The position numbers were made by a program, and so were the translations under genes. A stretch of DNA of 37,344 bases from Dysgonamonadaceae bacterium (GTDB lineage: Bacteria > Bacteroidota > Bacteroidia > Bacteroidales > Azobacteroidaceae), in assembly GCA_031267615.1 (NCBI GenBank), contig JAIRYM010000103.1, positions 1 to 37,344 of the forward strand, read 5' to 3'. Under the pieces are notes generated by a model. It had not been told where the DNA came from and did no database searches. It saw only the letters and a program-made list of their open reading frames with translations. How positions within the stretch are numbered: position 1 is the stretch's first letter; each line of letters begins with the position of its first letter. This document shows positions 7,071-14,152 of this stretch, piece after piece.

Positions 7071-8259
7071 CATTCTCGCCTGCACGGTAATATATCTTTG
7101 CCGGAATTGCTGTTATCTTTGTGAACCCTTTGACGTCTTCGGATGTCCAGGCATTATTCATTTCTCCATATTCTCCAAAATCAGTTTTCATTAGATCATA
7201 TTTGCTGTCCACACCGACGAGCGTATAGTTATATGGTCGCAGACGGACTGTAACTTCGCCTGTCACACGGCTCTGCGTGCTTTGCAGAAATGCCTCAATG
7301 TCGCGCATAACGGGCTCTAAATACTGCGCTTCGTGCAGGAACATGCCGTACCAGGTTGCGGTCTGATCTTTCCAGTATTGCTGCCACTTGCTGAGGGTAT
7401 GTTTCTCAAGCATCCTGTGCGAATTGATGATCAGGACGGGCGCTGCAGCTTCAAAGCCTACACGTCCCTTGATGCCGATTATTGTGTCGCCGATGTGCAT
7501 GTCGCGTCCTATGGCGTAGCGGGAACCGATGCGTTCTATTTCCCTGATTGCTTTGGTTTTATCGGTGTATTCTGTTCCGTTTACGCCAAAAAGTTCGCCG
7601 CGTTTAAAACCTATTGTTAATGTTTCTTCACCTTTTTCGACCAACTGGGAGGGGTATGCTTCTTCGGGCAGCGTCTGATTAGATTGCAGGGTTTCGCGTC
7701 CGCCTATGCTCGTGCCCCACAGTCCTTTATTGATTGAGTATGTCATTTTTGTGAAGTCTGCCTCGTAACCGTGTTTTTTTAAATAGTCTATTTCCTGCTG
7801 ACGGGTGAGGGTCATGTCGCGGGTGGGGGTAATGATGCCGATTTCCGGCGCAAGGACGTCAAATGTGAGGTCAAATCTTACCTGATCGTTGCCGGCTCCG
7901 GTGCTTCCATGGGCTACAAAGTCGGCTTTTATGTCCTTCGCGTAGTTGATGATAGCTATTGCCTGAAATATTCTTTCGGATGATACTGAAATGGGATATG
8001 TGCCGTTTCTGAGTACGTTGCCAAAAATCATGTATTTGATGCTTTTACTGTAATATTCCTGAGTTATGTCGAGGTTGACGTGCTTTTTTGCTCCAAGTCT
8101 GTATGCCCGTTCTTCTATTTTTGCAAGTTCGTCAGGGTCAAAGCCGCCGGTATTTGCGAGCGCGGTATATACTTCATAGCCTTTTTCCTGAGAGAGATAC
8201 ATGGCGCAAAATGAGGTGTCAAGTCCGCCGCTGAATGCTAAAACTACTTTTTTTTTCAT
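7051..8259 (-). CDS. argG: Argininosuccinate synthase
   Basis: Joins citrulline and aspartate with ATP to give argininosuccinate in arginine synthesis; cytoplasmic. The 402-residue length is normal. The N-terminal ATP-pyrophosphatase loop AFSGGLDTSFC, the citrulline/aspartate site STGAGNDQVRFD and the central SINKGLWGTSIGGRETL are intact. It starts 44 bp downstream of kdsC on the same strand and is probably transcribed from the kdsC promoter. The last 20 bp overlap the end of the convergent aminotransferase gene. No other arginine genes are present, so it is a lone member of the pathway here. Confidence 0.96.
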   Translation of the reverse strand: MKKKVVLAFSGGLDTSFCAMYLSQEKGYEVYTALANTGGFDPDELAKIEERAYRLGAKKHVNLDITQEYYSKSIKYMIFGNVLRNGTYPISVSSERIFQAIAIINYAKDIKADFVAHGSTGAGNDQVRFDLTFDVLAPEIGIITPTRDMTLTRQQEIDYLKKHGYEADFTKMTYSINKGLWGTSIGGRETLQSNQTLPEEAYPSQLVEKGEETLTIGFKRGELFGVNGTEYTDKTKAIREIERIGSRYAIGRDMHIGDTIIGIKGRVGFEAAAPVLIINSHRMLEKHTLSKWQQYWKDQTATWYGMFLHEAQYLEPVMRDIEAFLQSTQSRVTGEVTVRLRPYNYTLVGVDSKYDLMKTDFGEYGEMNNAWTSEDVKGFTKITAIPAKIYYRAGENVTESVS

Positions 8260-8303
8260 ATTTTTTTTATTTTATAATTTATAATGTGTATATTTACTGC
8301 TGT

Positions 8304-8822
8304 TTACCATTTGAAAACTGTTTCATCCTGCATCCATATATCCTGCACTTTGAGCACCTGTTCTATGATGTCTCGCCCGACGCCCTGACCGCCTTTTTTG
8401 GGCGATATGTATCGCGATATTTCTTTTATTTCCGGCGCCGCATCTGCCGGACAGCATGGCAGTCCTGCTATCTGCATCACTTCAAAGTCCGGAATATCAT
8501 CTCCGACATAGCAGATTTCTTCTGCTTTTAGCCCTGTTTCAGACATAAAATCTCTGAATATTGCGATTTTGTCCTTCACATTTGTATAAATGTACTGAAA
8601 TCCAAGGCTTTGAAACCGTATCTCAACCGCGTTAGAATTTCCGCCTGTGATAATACACAGCTGGAATCCCTTTTTCGCTGCAAGCTGCATCGCATAACCA
8701 TCTTTTGTGTTTATTATCCGCAACGGTTCTCCGCTGATATGCAGCGGGATAGACTCCGGCGACAAGACGCCGTCTACATCAAACACAAACGCCTTTATTT
8801 TCTCAAGATCATAATTTATCAT
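8304..8822 (-). CDS. kdsC: 3-deoxy-D-manno-octulosonate 8-phosphate phosphatase (KdsC-type HAD)
   Basis: A 172-residue HAD phosphatase that releases phosphate from KDO-8-phosphate in lipopolysaccharide inner-core synthesis. HAD motif 1 is FDVDGVLSPE, motif 2 is CIITGGNS, and motif 4 is YVGDDIPDFEVM; the family's NVKDKIAIF and CPADAAPEI are present, as is the C-terminal GGQGVGRDIIE. There is no cap domain, as expected for this tetrameric family. The ATG at 8822 (MINYDLEKIKAFVF) is preferred over a TTG at 8831. A consensus promoter at 8849-8880 drives it, with argG downstream. Confidence 0.92.
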   Translation of the reverse strand: MINYDLEKIKAFVFDVDGVLSPESIPLHISGEPLRIINTKDGYAMQLAAKKGFQLCIITGGNSNAVEIRFQSLGFQYIYTNVKDKIAIFRDFMSETGLKAEEICYVGDDIPDFEVMQIAGLPCCPADAAPEIKEISRYISPKKGGQGVGRDIIEQVLKVQDIWMQDETVFKW

Positions 8823-8848
8823 TTTCTTCAAGTATTTTAATTACGCTG

Positions 8849-8880
8849 CAAAGTTAGTAAAAATTTTTAATTCCAGCAAA
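8849..8880 (-). promoter_or_regulatory. Bacteroidota-type promoter for kdsC-argG
   Basis: Reading left, TTTG (8880-8877), a 20-bp spacer and TAACTTTG (8856-8849) match the phylum consensus. The leader would be about 20 nt to the kdsC ATG at 8822. It is divergent from the promoter at 8913-8944. Confidence 0.75.
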
Positions 8881-8912
8881 TTTTTAAAAAAAATAATTTT
8901 TTTCGCAAAATA

Positions 8913-8944
8913 TTTGCATATTAAAAAAATTATATATATCTTTG
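8913..8944 (+). promoter_or_regulatory. Bacteroidota-type promoter for the mini-ORF and DUF6261-like gene
   Basis: TTTG (8913-8916), a 20-bp spacer and TATCTTTG (8937-8944) match the consensus. Predicted start near 8951, about 18 nt before the 47-codon ORF at 8969 and about 200 nt before the DUF6261-like gene at 9151. Confidence 0.75.
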
Positions 8945-8968
8945 CAGTCTCAAAGATGTATTATATAT

Positions 8969-9112
8969 ATGAGTAAAAATAAAAATATATGGAAAGCTAT
9001 GCAGGAAAGTCTCCCAGAATGTCTGGGAAAGAAAATAGCTATGCAGGAAAGTCTTCCAGAATGTCTGGGAAAGAAAATAGCTATTACGTCCGATTCTTTA
9101 AAAAAAAATTAA
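8969..9112 (+). CDS. 47-residue mini-ORF made of a duplicated 14-residue unit (possible small protein or leader peptide)
   Basis: An ATG at 8969 opens a 47-codon frame ending at TAA 9110-9112: a lead-in MSKNKNIWKA, two exact copies of MQESLPECLGKKIA, then ITSDSLKKN. The duplication is 42 bp, so it keeps the frame, and the only base difference between copies (about 9018 versus 9060, CTC to CTT) is silent. Each copy includes one Cys. The ORF lies just downstream of a consensus promoter and 38 bp upstream of the DUF6261-like gene, with no terminator between. It could be a small protein, a translated leader controlling the next gene, or a chance frame over a structured leader. I do not recognise the sequence. 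Confidence 0.45.
   Translation: MSKNKNIWKAMQESLPECLGKKIAMQESLPECLGKKIAITSDSLKKN
8995..9078 (+). repeat. Two tandem 42-bp units, each with a hairpin
   Basis: Units 8995-9036 and 9037-9078 differ at one base; a partial third unit (AGCTAT) follows at 9079. Each holds a 7-bp stem with a 3-base loop: TCCCAGA / ATG / TCTGGGA in unit 1, and TTCCAGA / ATG / TCTGGGA in unit 2, where the single change becomes a U-G pair in RNA. The stem is thus kept in both copies while the protein frame is also kept. No T-run directly follows the stems, so they are not classical terminators. Confidence 0.85.
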
Positions 9113-9150
9113 AATTAAATATTTATTAATCAATTTAAAAATTAAACATC

Positions 9151-10170
9151 ATGATTAAATTTTTAGGCGTAAAATTCAATGTCATTCCAAACAAGGCACA
9201 TTTTAACTTCTTTGATTTGTTTAACAGTGCAATCAAGAACGCGTCCGAAGCAATAAAAACCGCTGTCGGAACTCTTGCAGTCGATCTCGACACATTATTT
9301 ATTGAAGAAAAAAACTGTGCCACGTGGGTCAAGAAAAGCGATCTTACAATAAAAATTGAAGAAGCAGATAAAAAACTTGACAACTCATACACAGAACTTC
9401 GTAAAATAATTAATTCGTTTATCTACTCATCAAATGAGCAAGTCAGATCGGCAGCAGTTCACACATACGACATGCTTGAAAGTTACGGAAATGTAAACAG
9501 CAAGAGCTACAATCAGCAGGCAGGATGTCTGAAAGCAATCATCATAAACATATCTGCCGGCGGAAGCTGTGCAAACGATATTATGATACTCTCAGTACCC
9601 GCCCCGGCAATCGGAACGATTATCATTGAGATAAAAGCAAACCTCTCAAACTTTGAGAACCTTCTCAATCAGCGCGACATAAAGAAAAAAGAAAAGCCGC
9701 CGAGACCCTTTAAAAAAGTCCGTCGCGACATAGATATTGTGTATCATAAAATTACGGAAAAAATCAACTCCAGTGCAGATACAGAAACAGACCCGTCATT
9801 CGTCGAACTAATCATGTTATTCAACGAAAAAATAGATGCCATCAACAAATCATACCAGCGCACGAGGTACGATATCGCCGATTCGGAACCGGAACAAATA
9901 CCGGAGCAATACTTTACCGGTGAAAAAGTTACGCCAAACACAAAAGTTTACTACAAGACTGAGCATAAAGGCACTGTTCTACTTGCAATTGGAACAGATT
10001 ATGATGTCAGGTACAGGAAAAACAAAAATGTTGGCATCGCAACCCTGATCATACACGGCATCGGAGGATATAAAGGCAAAAAAAGCATCACGTTCGCAAT
10101 AAAGCGCAGAACGTCAGACGTCGATCCGGAACCAAAAGTAATCGAAGAAAAATCAGCAGCAGAAGAATAA
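9151..10170 (+). CDS. DUF6261-like protein with C-terminal Ig-like/beta-sandwich segment
   Basis: A 339-residue protein without a signal peptide. The N-terminal 220 residues look largely helical and resemble the Bacteroidota DUF6261 family, which opens with a short strand followed by an N-x-A-H-F motif; here NVIPNKAHFNFFDLFNSAI. The last 75 residues (from about EKVTPNTKVYYKT) are different and look like a beta-sandwich of the kind YDVRYRKNKNVGIATLIIHG followed by IGGYKGKKSITF, similar to Ig-like repeats of bacterial surface proteins. That is odd for a protein with no visible export signal. It lies downstream of the duplicated mini-ORF and 28 bp upstream of the biotin ligase. Function unknown. 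Confidence 0.7.
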   Translation: MIKFLGVKFNVIPNKAHFNFFDLFNSAIKNASEAIKTAVGTLAVDLDTLFIEEKNCATWVKKSDLTIKIEEADKKLDNSYTELRKIINSFIYSSNEQVRSAAVHTYDMLESYGNVNSKSYNQQAGCLKAIIINISAGGSCANDIMILSVPAPAIGTIIIEIKANLSNFENLLNQRDIKKKEKPPRPFKKVRRDIDIVYHKITEKINSSADTETDPSFVELIMLFNEKIDAINKSYQRTRYDIADSEPEQIPEQYFTGEKVTPNTKVYYKTEHKGTVLLAIGTDYDVRYRKNKNVGIATLIIHGIGGYKGKKSITFAIKRRTSDVDPEPKVIEEKSAAEE

Positions 10171-10198
10171 TATTGACACAAATTCAATACCAGACAAC

Positions 10199-10939
10199 AT
10201 GATTACAGAAAAAAACACTCTATATGTTGAAACAGCAGATTCCACAAATAATCTGCTGAAACAGTGGGCGAAAGAAAAAAATCTGGAAGACGGATTTGCA
10301 GTATATGCAAAACACCAGACAGCAGGACGGGGACAGAAAGGTAACACTTGGGAAGCCGCAGACGGTAAAAATATAACGCTCAGCATATATTTTAAGCCGC
10401 AGTTTTTGCCGGTAAACAAAAGTTTCCTTCTGTCCGAAGCCCTTGCGCTCGGCGTGACCGATGCGCTGGCAGAATATTTGGAATCGGTAGAAATAAAATA
10501 CCCGAATGACATATATTACTGTAACAAAAAACTTGCAGGGATACTGATTGAGAACGATATAACAGGCACAGTAATCATGCAGTCCGTGGCAGGAGCAGGA
10601 ATAAATGTAAATCAGGAAACATTTCAAAGTAATGCACCCAATCCCCTGTCGCTCAAACAGGCTCTTGGAAAGGAGATAATGATAGAACCTCTGCTGAATA
10701 AAATTATAAACAATATCCGGTTGAGGTACATGCAGTTGAAGTACGTATCAGCAAACGCGATTGTAGAGGATTATCACGCAAGGCTTTACAGAAGAAAAGG
10801 ACTGTACGCGTATCAGGACGCAAATCAGCAATTTAACGCCACAATAGAAAAAGTAAGCGACGACGGCAAACTGCATCTCATTACCGATACGAAGGAAAAA
10901 AGAGCATACAGTTTCAAGGAAATAATATTTATCCCGTAA
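10199..10939 (+). CDS. birA: Biotin--[acetyl-CoA-carboxylase] ligase, class I (no DNA-binding domain)
   Basis: Activates biotin to biotinyl-AMP and attaches it to the biotin carrier domain of carboxylases; cytoplasmic. In its 246 residues the substrate motif is present as STNNLLKQWA; the biotin/AMP loop as KHQTAGRGQKGNTWEA (family GRGRxGRxW); KYPNDIYYCNKKLAGILIE matches the K-W-P-N-D-I / K-x-A-G-I-L-I-E blocks with Trp replaced by Tyr; GAGINVNQ is the last core motif. There is no N-terminal helix-turn-helix, so unlike E. coli BirA it should not be a repressor. It follows the DUF6261-like gene by 28 bp and ends before a strong bidirectional terminator. Confidence 0.92.
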   Translation: MITEKNTLYVETADSTNNLLKQWAKEKNLEDGFAVYAKHQTAGRGQKGNTWEAADGKNITLSIYFKPQFLPVNKSFLLSEALALGVTDALAEYLESVEIKYPNDIYYCNKKLAGILIENDITGTVIMQSVAGAGINVNQETFQSNAPNPLSLKQALGKEIMIEPLLNKIINNIRLRYMQLKYVSANAIVEDYHARLYRRKGLYAYQDANQQFNATIEKVSDDGKLHLITDTKEKRAYSFKEIIFIP

Positions 10940-10961
10940 CCGGCGCCAATTTAAAAGGACA

Positions 10962-10995
10962 AGCGTCCTTCCTGCAAAGAAACAGGGAGGACGCT
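10962..10995. terminator. Bidirectional intrinsic terminator between birA and the susD-like gene
   Basis: A 13-bp stem (10962-10974 with 10983-10995, one G-U pair) around an 8-base loop; arms begin AGCGTCC and end GGACGCT. T residues follow on the plus strand and A residues precede the stem, so it can end both convergent transcripts. Confidence 0.8.
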
Positions 10996-11021
10996 TTCAT
11001 TATGAAAGGAAAATTAAACTG

Positions 11022-12704
11022 CTAATATCCAGGATTCTGCGCTATTCCGAGCACTGTCGTATTATCATCCGCCGTAGCAGGAATTGGAAAACGATAGAAC
11101 TTACCCTTCACATTATTAACCTTTGAGTGAAGATGTTTGTTTATCCTGCTGTAAAATTCAAACCTTGTCGGATCCGCCTTAATACCATTATACTCAATCG
11201 CTTCAAACTGCGCTCTGTCCGCATATTCAGCCTTGTAATACTCAAAAGCCGGCACCTTGTCCTTAACCGACGAAACCAGCGTCCGCCATCTCACCAGATT
11301 AAGCCAGTGCTTCTGCTCAAACGCAAATTCATTTGCCCATTCCTCCTGTAGCACTTCCACGCTCGCCGATGTAACTAACGCATTATCATCTCTGTACGCC
11401 CTTTTGCGCACAGCATTGATCGCCGCCAGCCCTCTGTCATCCACGCCTGAATAATACTCTGCCTCAGCCTTCACAAGATATATCTCCGCCAGACGAAAAT
11501 CAATATGATCAATATTATTCGGCTGATTATCAAGCGCATTGATTGTCCCCGTTCCATCTCTGTGAATCCATTTCCCGGGACGTACTACCGAAAGCGGCCA
11601 TGTCAAAGTATCAATGTTACCATCTGAAAATGCGACACTTGTAGCAAAAGAATACAGCCTGCGGGAATCTTTTTCGGAGATTGCATCTTCGTACGAAATA
11701 TCAGCCCACTGGATATGCGGTTCCGCGCGTTCATCTTTCGGGTAGGTATATCCGCAGTGAGTTTGGTGGTTACCTTGCGCGTCAATCCCGTCTCCGTCGT
11801 GATGGATAGCATAGATAACCTCGCTGTTATTTTCGCTGCCGACGCCCCAGATAGTATTAAAATCCGCCTGCAACTCATACTTTCCGCTGTTGATAACATC
11901 GTTAGCATAGCTGATCGCCAAAGCCAGTTTATTATTATCTGTTGCCGGCTTCGCCGGATCTCCGGCTTGATTTTCAATCGCAGCAACTTCGCTCAACGAA
12001 AGCGGCTTAGACCCCCAGGTTAGATAAACTTTTGCCAGAATAGCCTTGGCCGCAAGTTTGGAAGGAACAGACTTGTCGGCGCTGTATTCCGGCAGGTCAT
12101 TGATAGCCGCAGTCAGATCCGCAACTATCTGTTGATAAACATTGTCGATACTGACACGCGCCGTACGTTCCTCAGCAGCAGGCTTGTAAGCAGTGAACAC
12201 AGGCACTTCTCCAAAGAACTGCACGAGTTGGAAATAATTATATCCTCTCACAAACTTGGCACGTGCGATAAGTTCCGCAGCTTTTACGCCCGCCACTCCG
12301 TAAGCAGGATTACCAGCCGTGCTTACCGCCTCCGCATTAGCTTTTTCAATGCGGTCAACAGCAGTATTTGCGGCATTGATACTGCTGTACAAGCGGTTGA
12401 AGATTTTTGTAACGTACCAGTTCTTGTCATTCGTCAGGAACTCGCTGATTTGAGGACCATCCACCCCGTCAATATCTTCAAAGCAGACAGTTGTTTCAGT
12501 CGCATTTTCCAGGAAAAAAGAATAAGAACTGGACAATGTCTGAAGCGGTCCGTAAACCTTGTTCACGAGAGCGGTTGCTTCCGTCGAAGTCTCAGGGACA
12601 GGAAATTCATCAGTAATAATTTCGCCACCCTTGTCGTCATCACTGCATGCATTAAATGACAGTGAGAAAAGCGCTGCAAGCGCAATAGATAAATACTTTT
12701 TCAT
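11022..12704 (-). CDS. RagB/SusD-family outer-membrane nutrient-binding lipoprotein, without an adjacent SusC
   Basis: A 560-residue lipoprotein (MKKYLSIALAALFSLSFNAC, lipobox Cys at residue 20) expected on the outer-membrane surface. The SusD fold is indicated by the N-terminal TPR-like region (KIFNRLYSSINAANTAVDRI), LIARAKFVRGYNYFQLVQFF followed by GEVPV, KLAAKAILAKVYLTWG, and the C-terminal NLVRWRTLVSSV near DHIDFRLAEIYLVKAEAEYY. Such proteins cap a TonB-dependent SusC transporter to import glycans or peptides, and normally lie directly downstream of susC. Here the upstream neighbour on the same strand is a lipid A acyltransferase and no SusC, sigma/anti-sigma pair or glycosidase is next to it. 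It has its own -7 element at 12765-12772 and ends at the terminator 10962-10995. Confidence 0.92.
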   Translation of the reverse strand: MKKYLSIALAALFSLSFNACSDDDKGGEIITDEFPVPETSTEATALVNKVYGPLQTLSSSYSFFLENATETTVCFEDIDGVDGPQISEFLTNDKNWYVTKIFNRLYSSINAANTAVDRIEKANAEAVSTAGNPAYGVAGVKAAELIARAKFVRGYNYFQLVQFFGEVPVFTAYKPAAEERTARVSIDNVYQQIVADLTAAINDLPEYSADKSVPSKLAAKAILAKVYLTWGSKPLSLSEVAAIENQAGDPAKPATDNNKLALAISYANDVINSGKYELQADFNTIWGVGSENNSEVIYAIHHDGDGIDAQGNHQTHCGYTYPKDERAEPHIQWADISYEDAISEKDSRRLYSFATSVAFSDGNIDTLTWPLSVVRPGKWIHRDGTGTINALDNQPNNIDHIDFRLAEIYLVKAEAEYYSGVDDRGLAAINAVRKRAYRDDNALVTSASVEVLQEEWANEFAFEQKHWLNLVRWRTLVSSVKDKVPAFEYYKAEYADRAQFEAIEYNGIKADPTRFEFYSRINKHLHSKVNNVKGKFYRFPIPATADDNTTVLGIAQNPGY

Positions 12705-12764
12705 TTACTTAAAATTAAAAATGTTATGTTATATAATAAATAATTTTGAATCCGAATCTGAGTG

Positions 12765-12772
12765 CAAAGGTA
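12765..12772 (-). promoter_or_regulatory. -7 element of the susD-like gene
   Basis: TACCTTTG on the minus strand matches the Bacteroidota -7 element and lies about 60 bp before the ATG at 12704. A canonical TTTG box is not clear 19-21 bp upstream; instead an inverted repeat (12793-12814) covers that position. Confidence 0.55.
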
Positions 12773-12792
12773 CGGCTAACAGGAAAACCGTG

Positions 12793-12814
12793 AAATACCT
12801 AAAATAGGGTATTT
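12793..12814. promoter_or_regulatory. Inverted repeat over the -33 region of the susD-like promoter
   Basis: AAATACC (12793-12799) and GGTATTT (12808-12814) form perfect 7-bp arms with an 8-bp spacer, followed by a T-run on the plus strand. As a terminator it would point the wrong way, since both flanking genes are transcribed leftward. Its position about 20 bp upstream of the -7 element suggests an operator, but this is inference. Confidence 0.35.
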
Positions 12815-12844
12815 TTTTATGAGAGGAAAATTTGGCGGAATTTG

Positions 12845-13726
12845 TCAGATCATTTTCTTCCACCGGTTGTGTGACCAGAGGTAGTATGCAGGATTTTTCA
12901 GAATATTTTTTTCGAGCATCTGCATATATTTTTCAGTTATTTCTTCTGCTTTTAATTCGGCAGGCGTATCAGTTATCAGTTTTATCTTTGCTTCATAGTA
13001 ACTGCGGCGAATTTTGGTTATTTCGACATAACATACCGCAGCTCCGGTCAGTCTCGCAATTTTGGCTGTACCTGTCATCACAGCGGTTTCCTGATTGAGA
13101 AACATTACTTTGTGCTGTTCTGTTCCGCTGGAAGGTTTTTGGTCAGAGAGGAAGTTCATTAACCAGTTCCTGCCGTCCCGTTTGATTTTTACTATATCGC
13201 GGAAAATATTGTTTTTTACATATCCGACAGAATTAAACTTCTCTCTGATACGCACATACAGATAATCAAAGAATTTGTTTTTCAATGGTCTGTACACATA
13301 ACCTACGGTTCGTTTTTCGTCAGGTTTGATCCAAAGCGCAATCGATGCACCCCATTCCCAGTTTCCATAGTGCCCTGAAACAAGGATTACGGGACGTCCT
13401 TCGTTTAGAAAATATTCTGCCAGTTCATCATTTTTGAATATAAAATGCCGTTTAATTCTTGCTTCGGAGAAATTGAGCATCTTTACAGTTTCAAAAAATG
13501 TGTCGCAGAAATGGTGGTAATATTCTTTTTCTATAGATGTAATCTCAGCATCGGATTTTTCGGGAAAGGCAGCAGTAAGGTTGCATCTCACCGTTTTACG
13601 TCTGTAATGTATAATATAATAGACAATCATGAATGTTACGTCAGATATACAATACAGAAACCATAGAGGCATGATCGCTATTGTGTAAAAAAATCCATAT
13701 ACTAAATTCTTTCCAATCCGGTTCAT
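12845..13726 (-). CDS. Lysophospholipid/lipid A acyltransferase (LpxL/HtrB-like)
   Basis: A 293-residue inner-membrane enzyme with one N-terminal membrane segment (about residues 8-38). The acyltransferase motif is VSGHYGNWEWGAS (His and acidic residue spaced as HX4E), and LMNFLSDQKPSSGTEQHKV and the C-terminal NPAYYLWSHNRWK are typical of LpxL/HtrB-type lauroyl or myristoyl transferases, which add a secondary acyl chain to lipid A. Bacteroidota lipid A is usually penta-acylated, and a single homologue commonly serves; that role is inferred. It has its own consensus promoter (13753-13784). The ATG at 13726 gives the normal N terminus. Confidence 0.9.
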   Translation of the reverse strand: MNRIGKNLVYGFFYTIAIMPLWFLYCISDVTFMIVYYIIHYRRKTVRCNLTAAFPEKSDAEITSIEKEYYHHFCDTFFETVKMLNFSEARIKRHFIFKNDELAEYFLNEGRPVILVSGHYGNWEWGASIALWIKPDEKRTVGYVYRPLKNKFFDYLYVRIREKFNSVGYVKNNIFRDIVKIKRDGRNWLMNFLSDQKPSSGTEQHKVMFLNQETAVMTGTAKIARLTGAAVCYVEITKIRRSYYEAKIKLITDTPAELKAEEITEKYMQMLEKNILKNPAYYLWSHNRWKKMI

Positions 13727-13752
13727 AGTTAAAAAAACAGATTTCCTGTCCG

Positions 13753-13784
13753 CAAAGTTAAACCTTTTTTTTCAAATCACCAAA
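13753..13784 (-). promoter_or_regulatory. Bacteroidota-type promoter for the LpxL-like gene
   Basis: Reading left, TTTG (13784-13781), a 20-bp spacer and TAACTTTG (13760-13753) match the consensus exactly, with a leader of about 20 nt to the ATG at 13726. Confidence 0.75.
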
Positions 13785-14071
13785 CTCATTTTTATTCTTG
13801 GGAATCATTATTTTGGAATCATTTTGCAAGTTTAAAATGATTAATTTGTCCTGTATGAAGTTTTATTTTTTCTTTCATCAACATTTAACGCCCTGAGACG
13901 TAAACTTTTGCAACTTATTTTAATTACACTTAAAAAAAACTGGTTGATTTCTAATAGTAAAAACAAGAGCGTTTTGTCATGTTTATTGTTTAATATTCAA
14001 TTATCTATGTCATTTTAAAATATGTTTTGTTTAGAGTGTAAAAGTCGTCAAAAATTTTGAATATCAAAATA

Positions 14072-14106
14072 GAAACCGCCGGATACTTGAAAGATTCGGC
14101 GGTTTC
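14072..14106 (-). terminator. Intrinsic terminator of the giant surface protein operon
   Basis: Perfect 10-bp GC-rich stem GAAACCGCCG (14072-14081) with CGGCGGTTTC (14097-14106) and a 15-base loop, 46 bp downstream of the stop at 14153. On the minus strand the stem is followed by TATTTTGATATT, a modest T-rich tail. Confidence 0.75.
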
Positions 14107-14152
14107 TTCTGATATTTATTTTTGTTGTCTTACTGCTGAATACAGGCTATAA

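Larger units (their letters stand above)
13727..14152. other. Intergenic region, AT-rich
   Basis: This stretch of 426 bp holds the acyltransferase promoter (13753-13784) at its left end and the terminator of the giant surface protein gene (14072-14106) at its right end. I see no credible ORF, RNA gene or repeat between about 13790 and 14060. Confidence 0.7.

Noticed and set aside
12793-12818. Intrinsic terminator after the LpxL-like gene
   Set aside because: The T-run follows the hairpin only on the plus strand, while both flanking genes are transcribed leftward.
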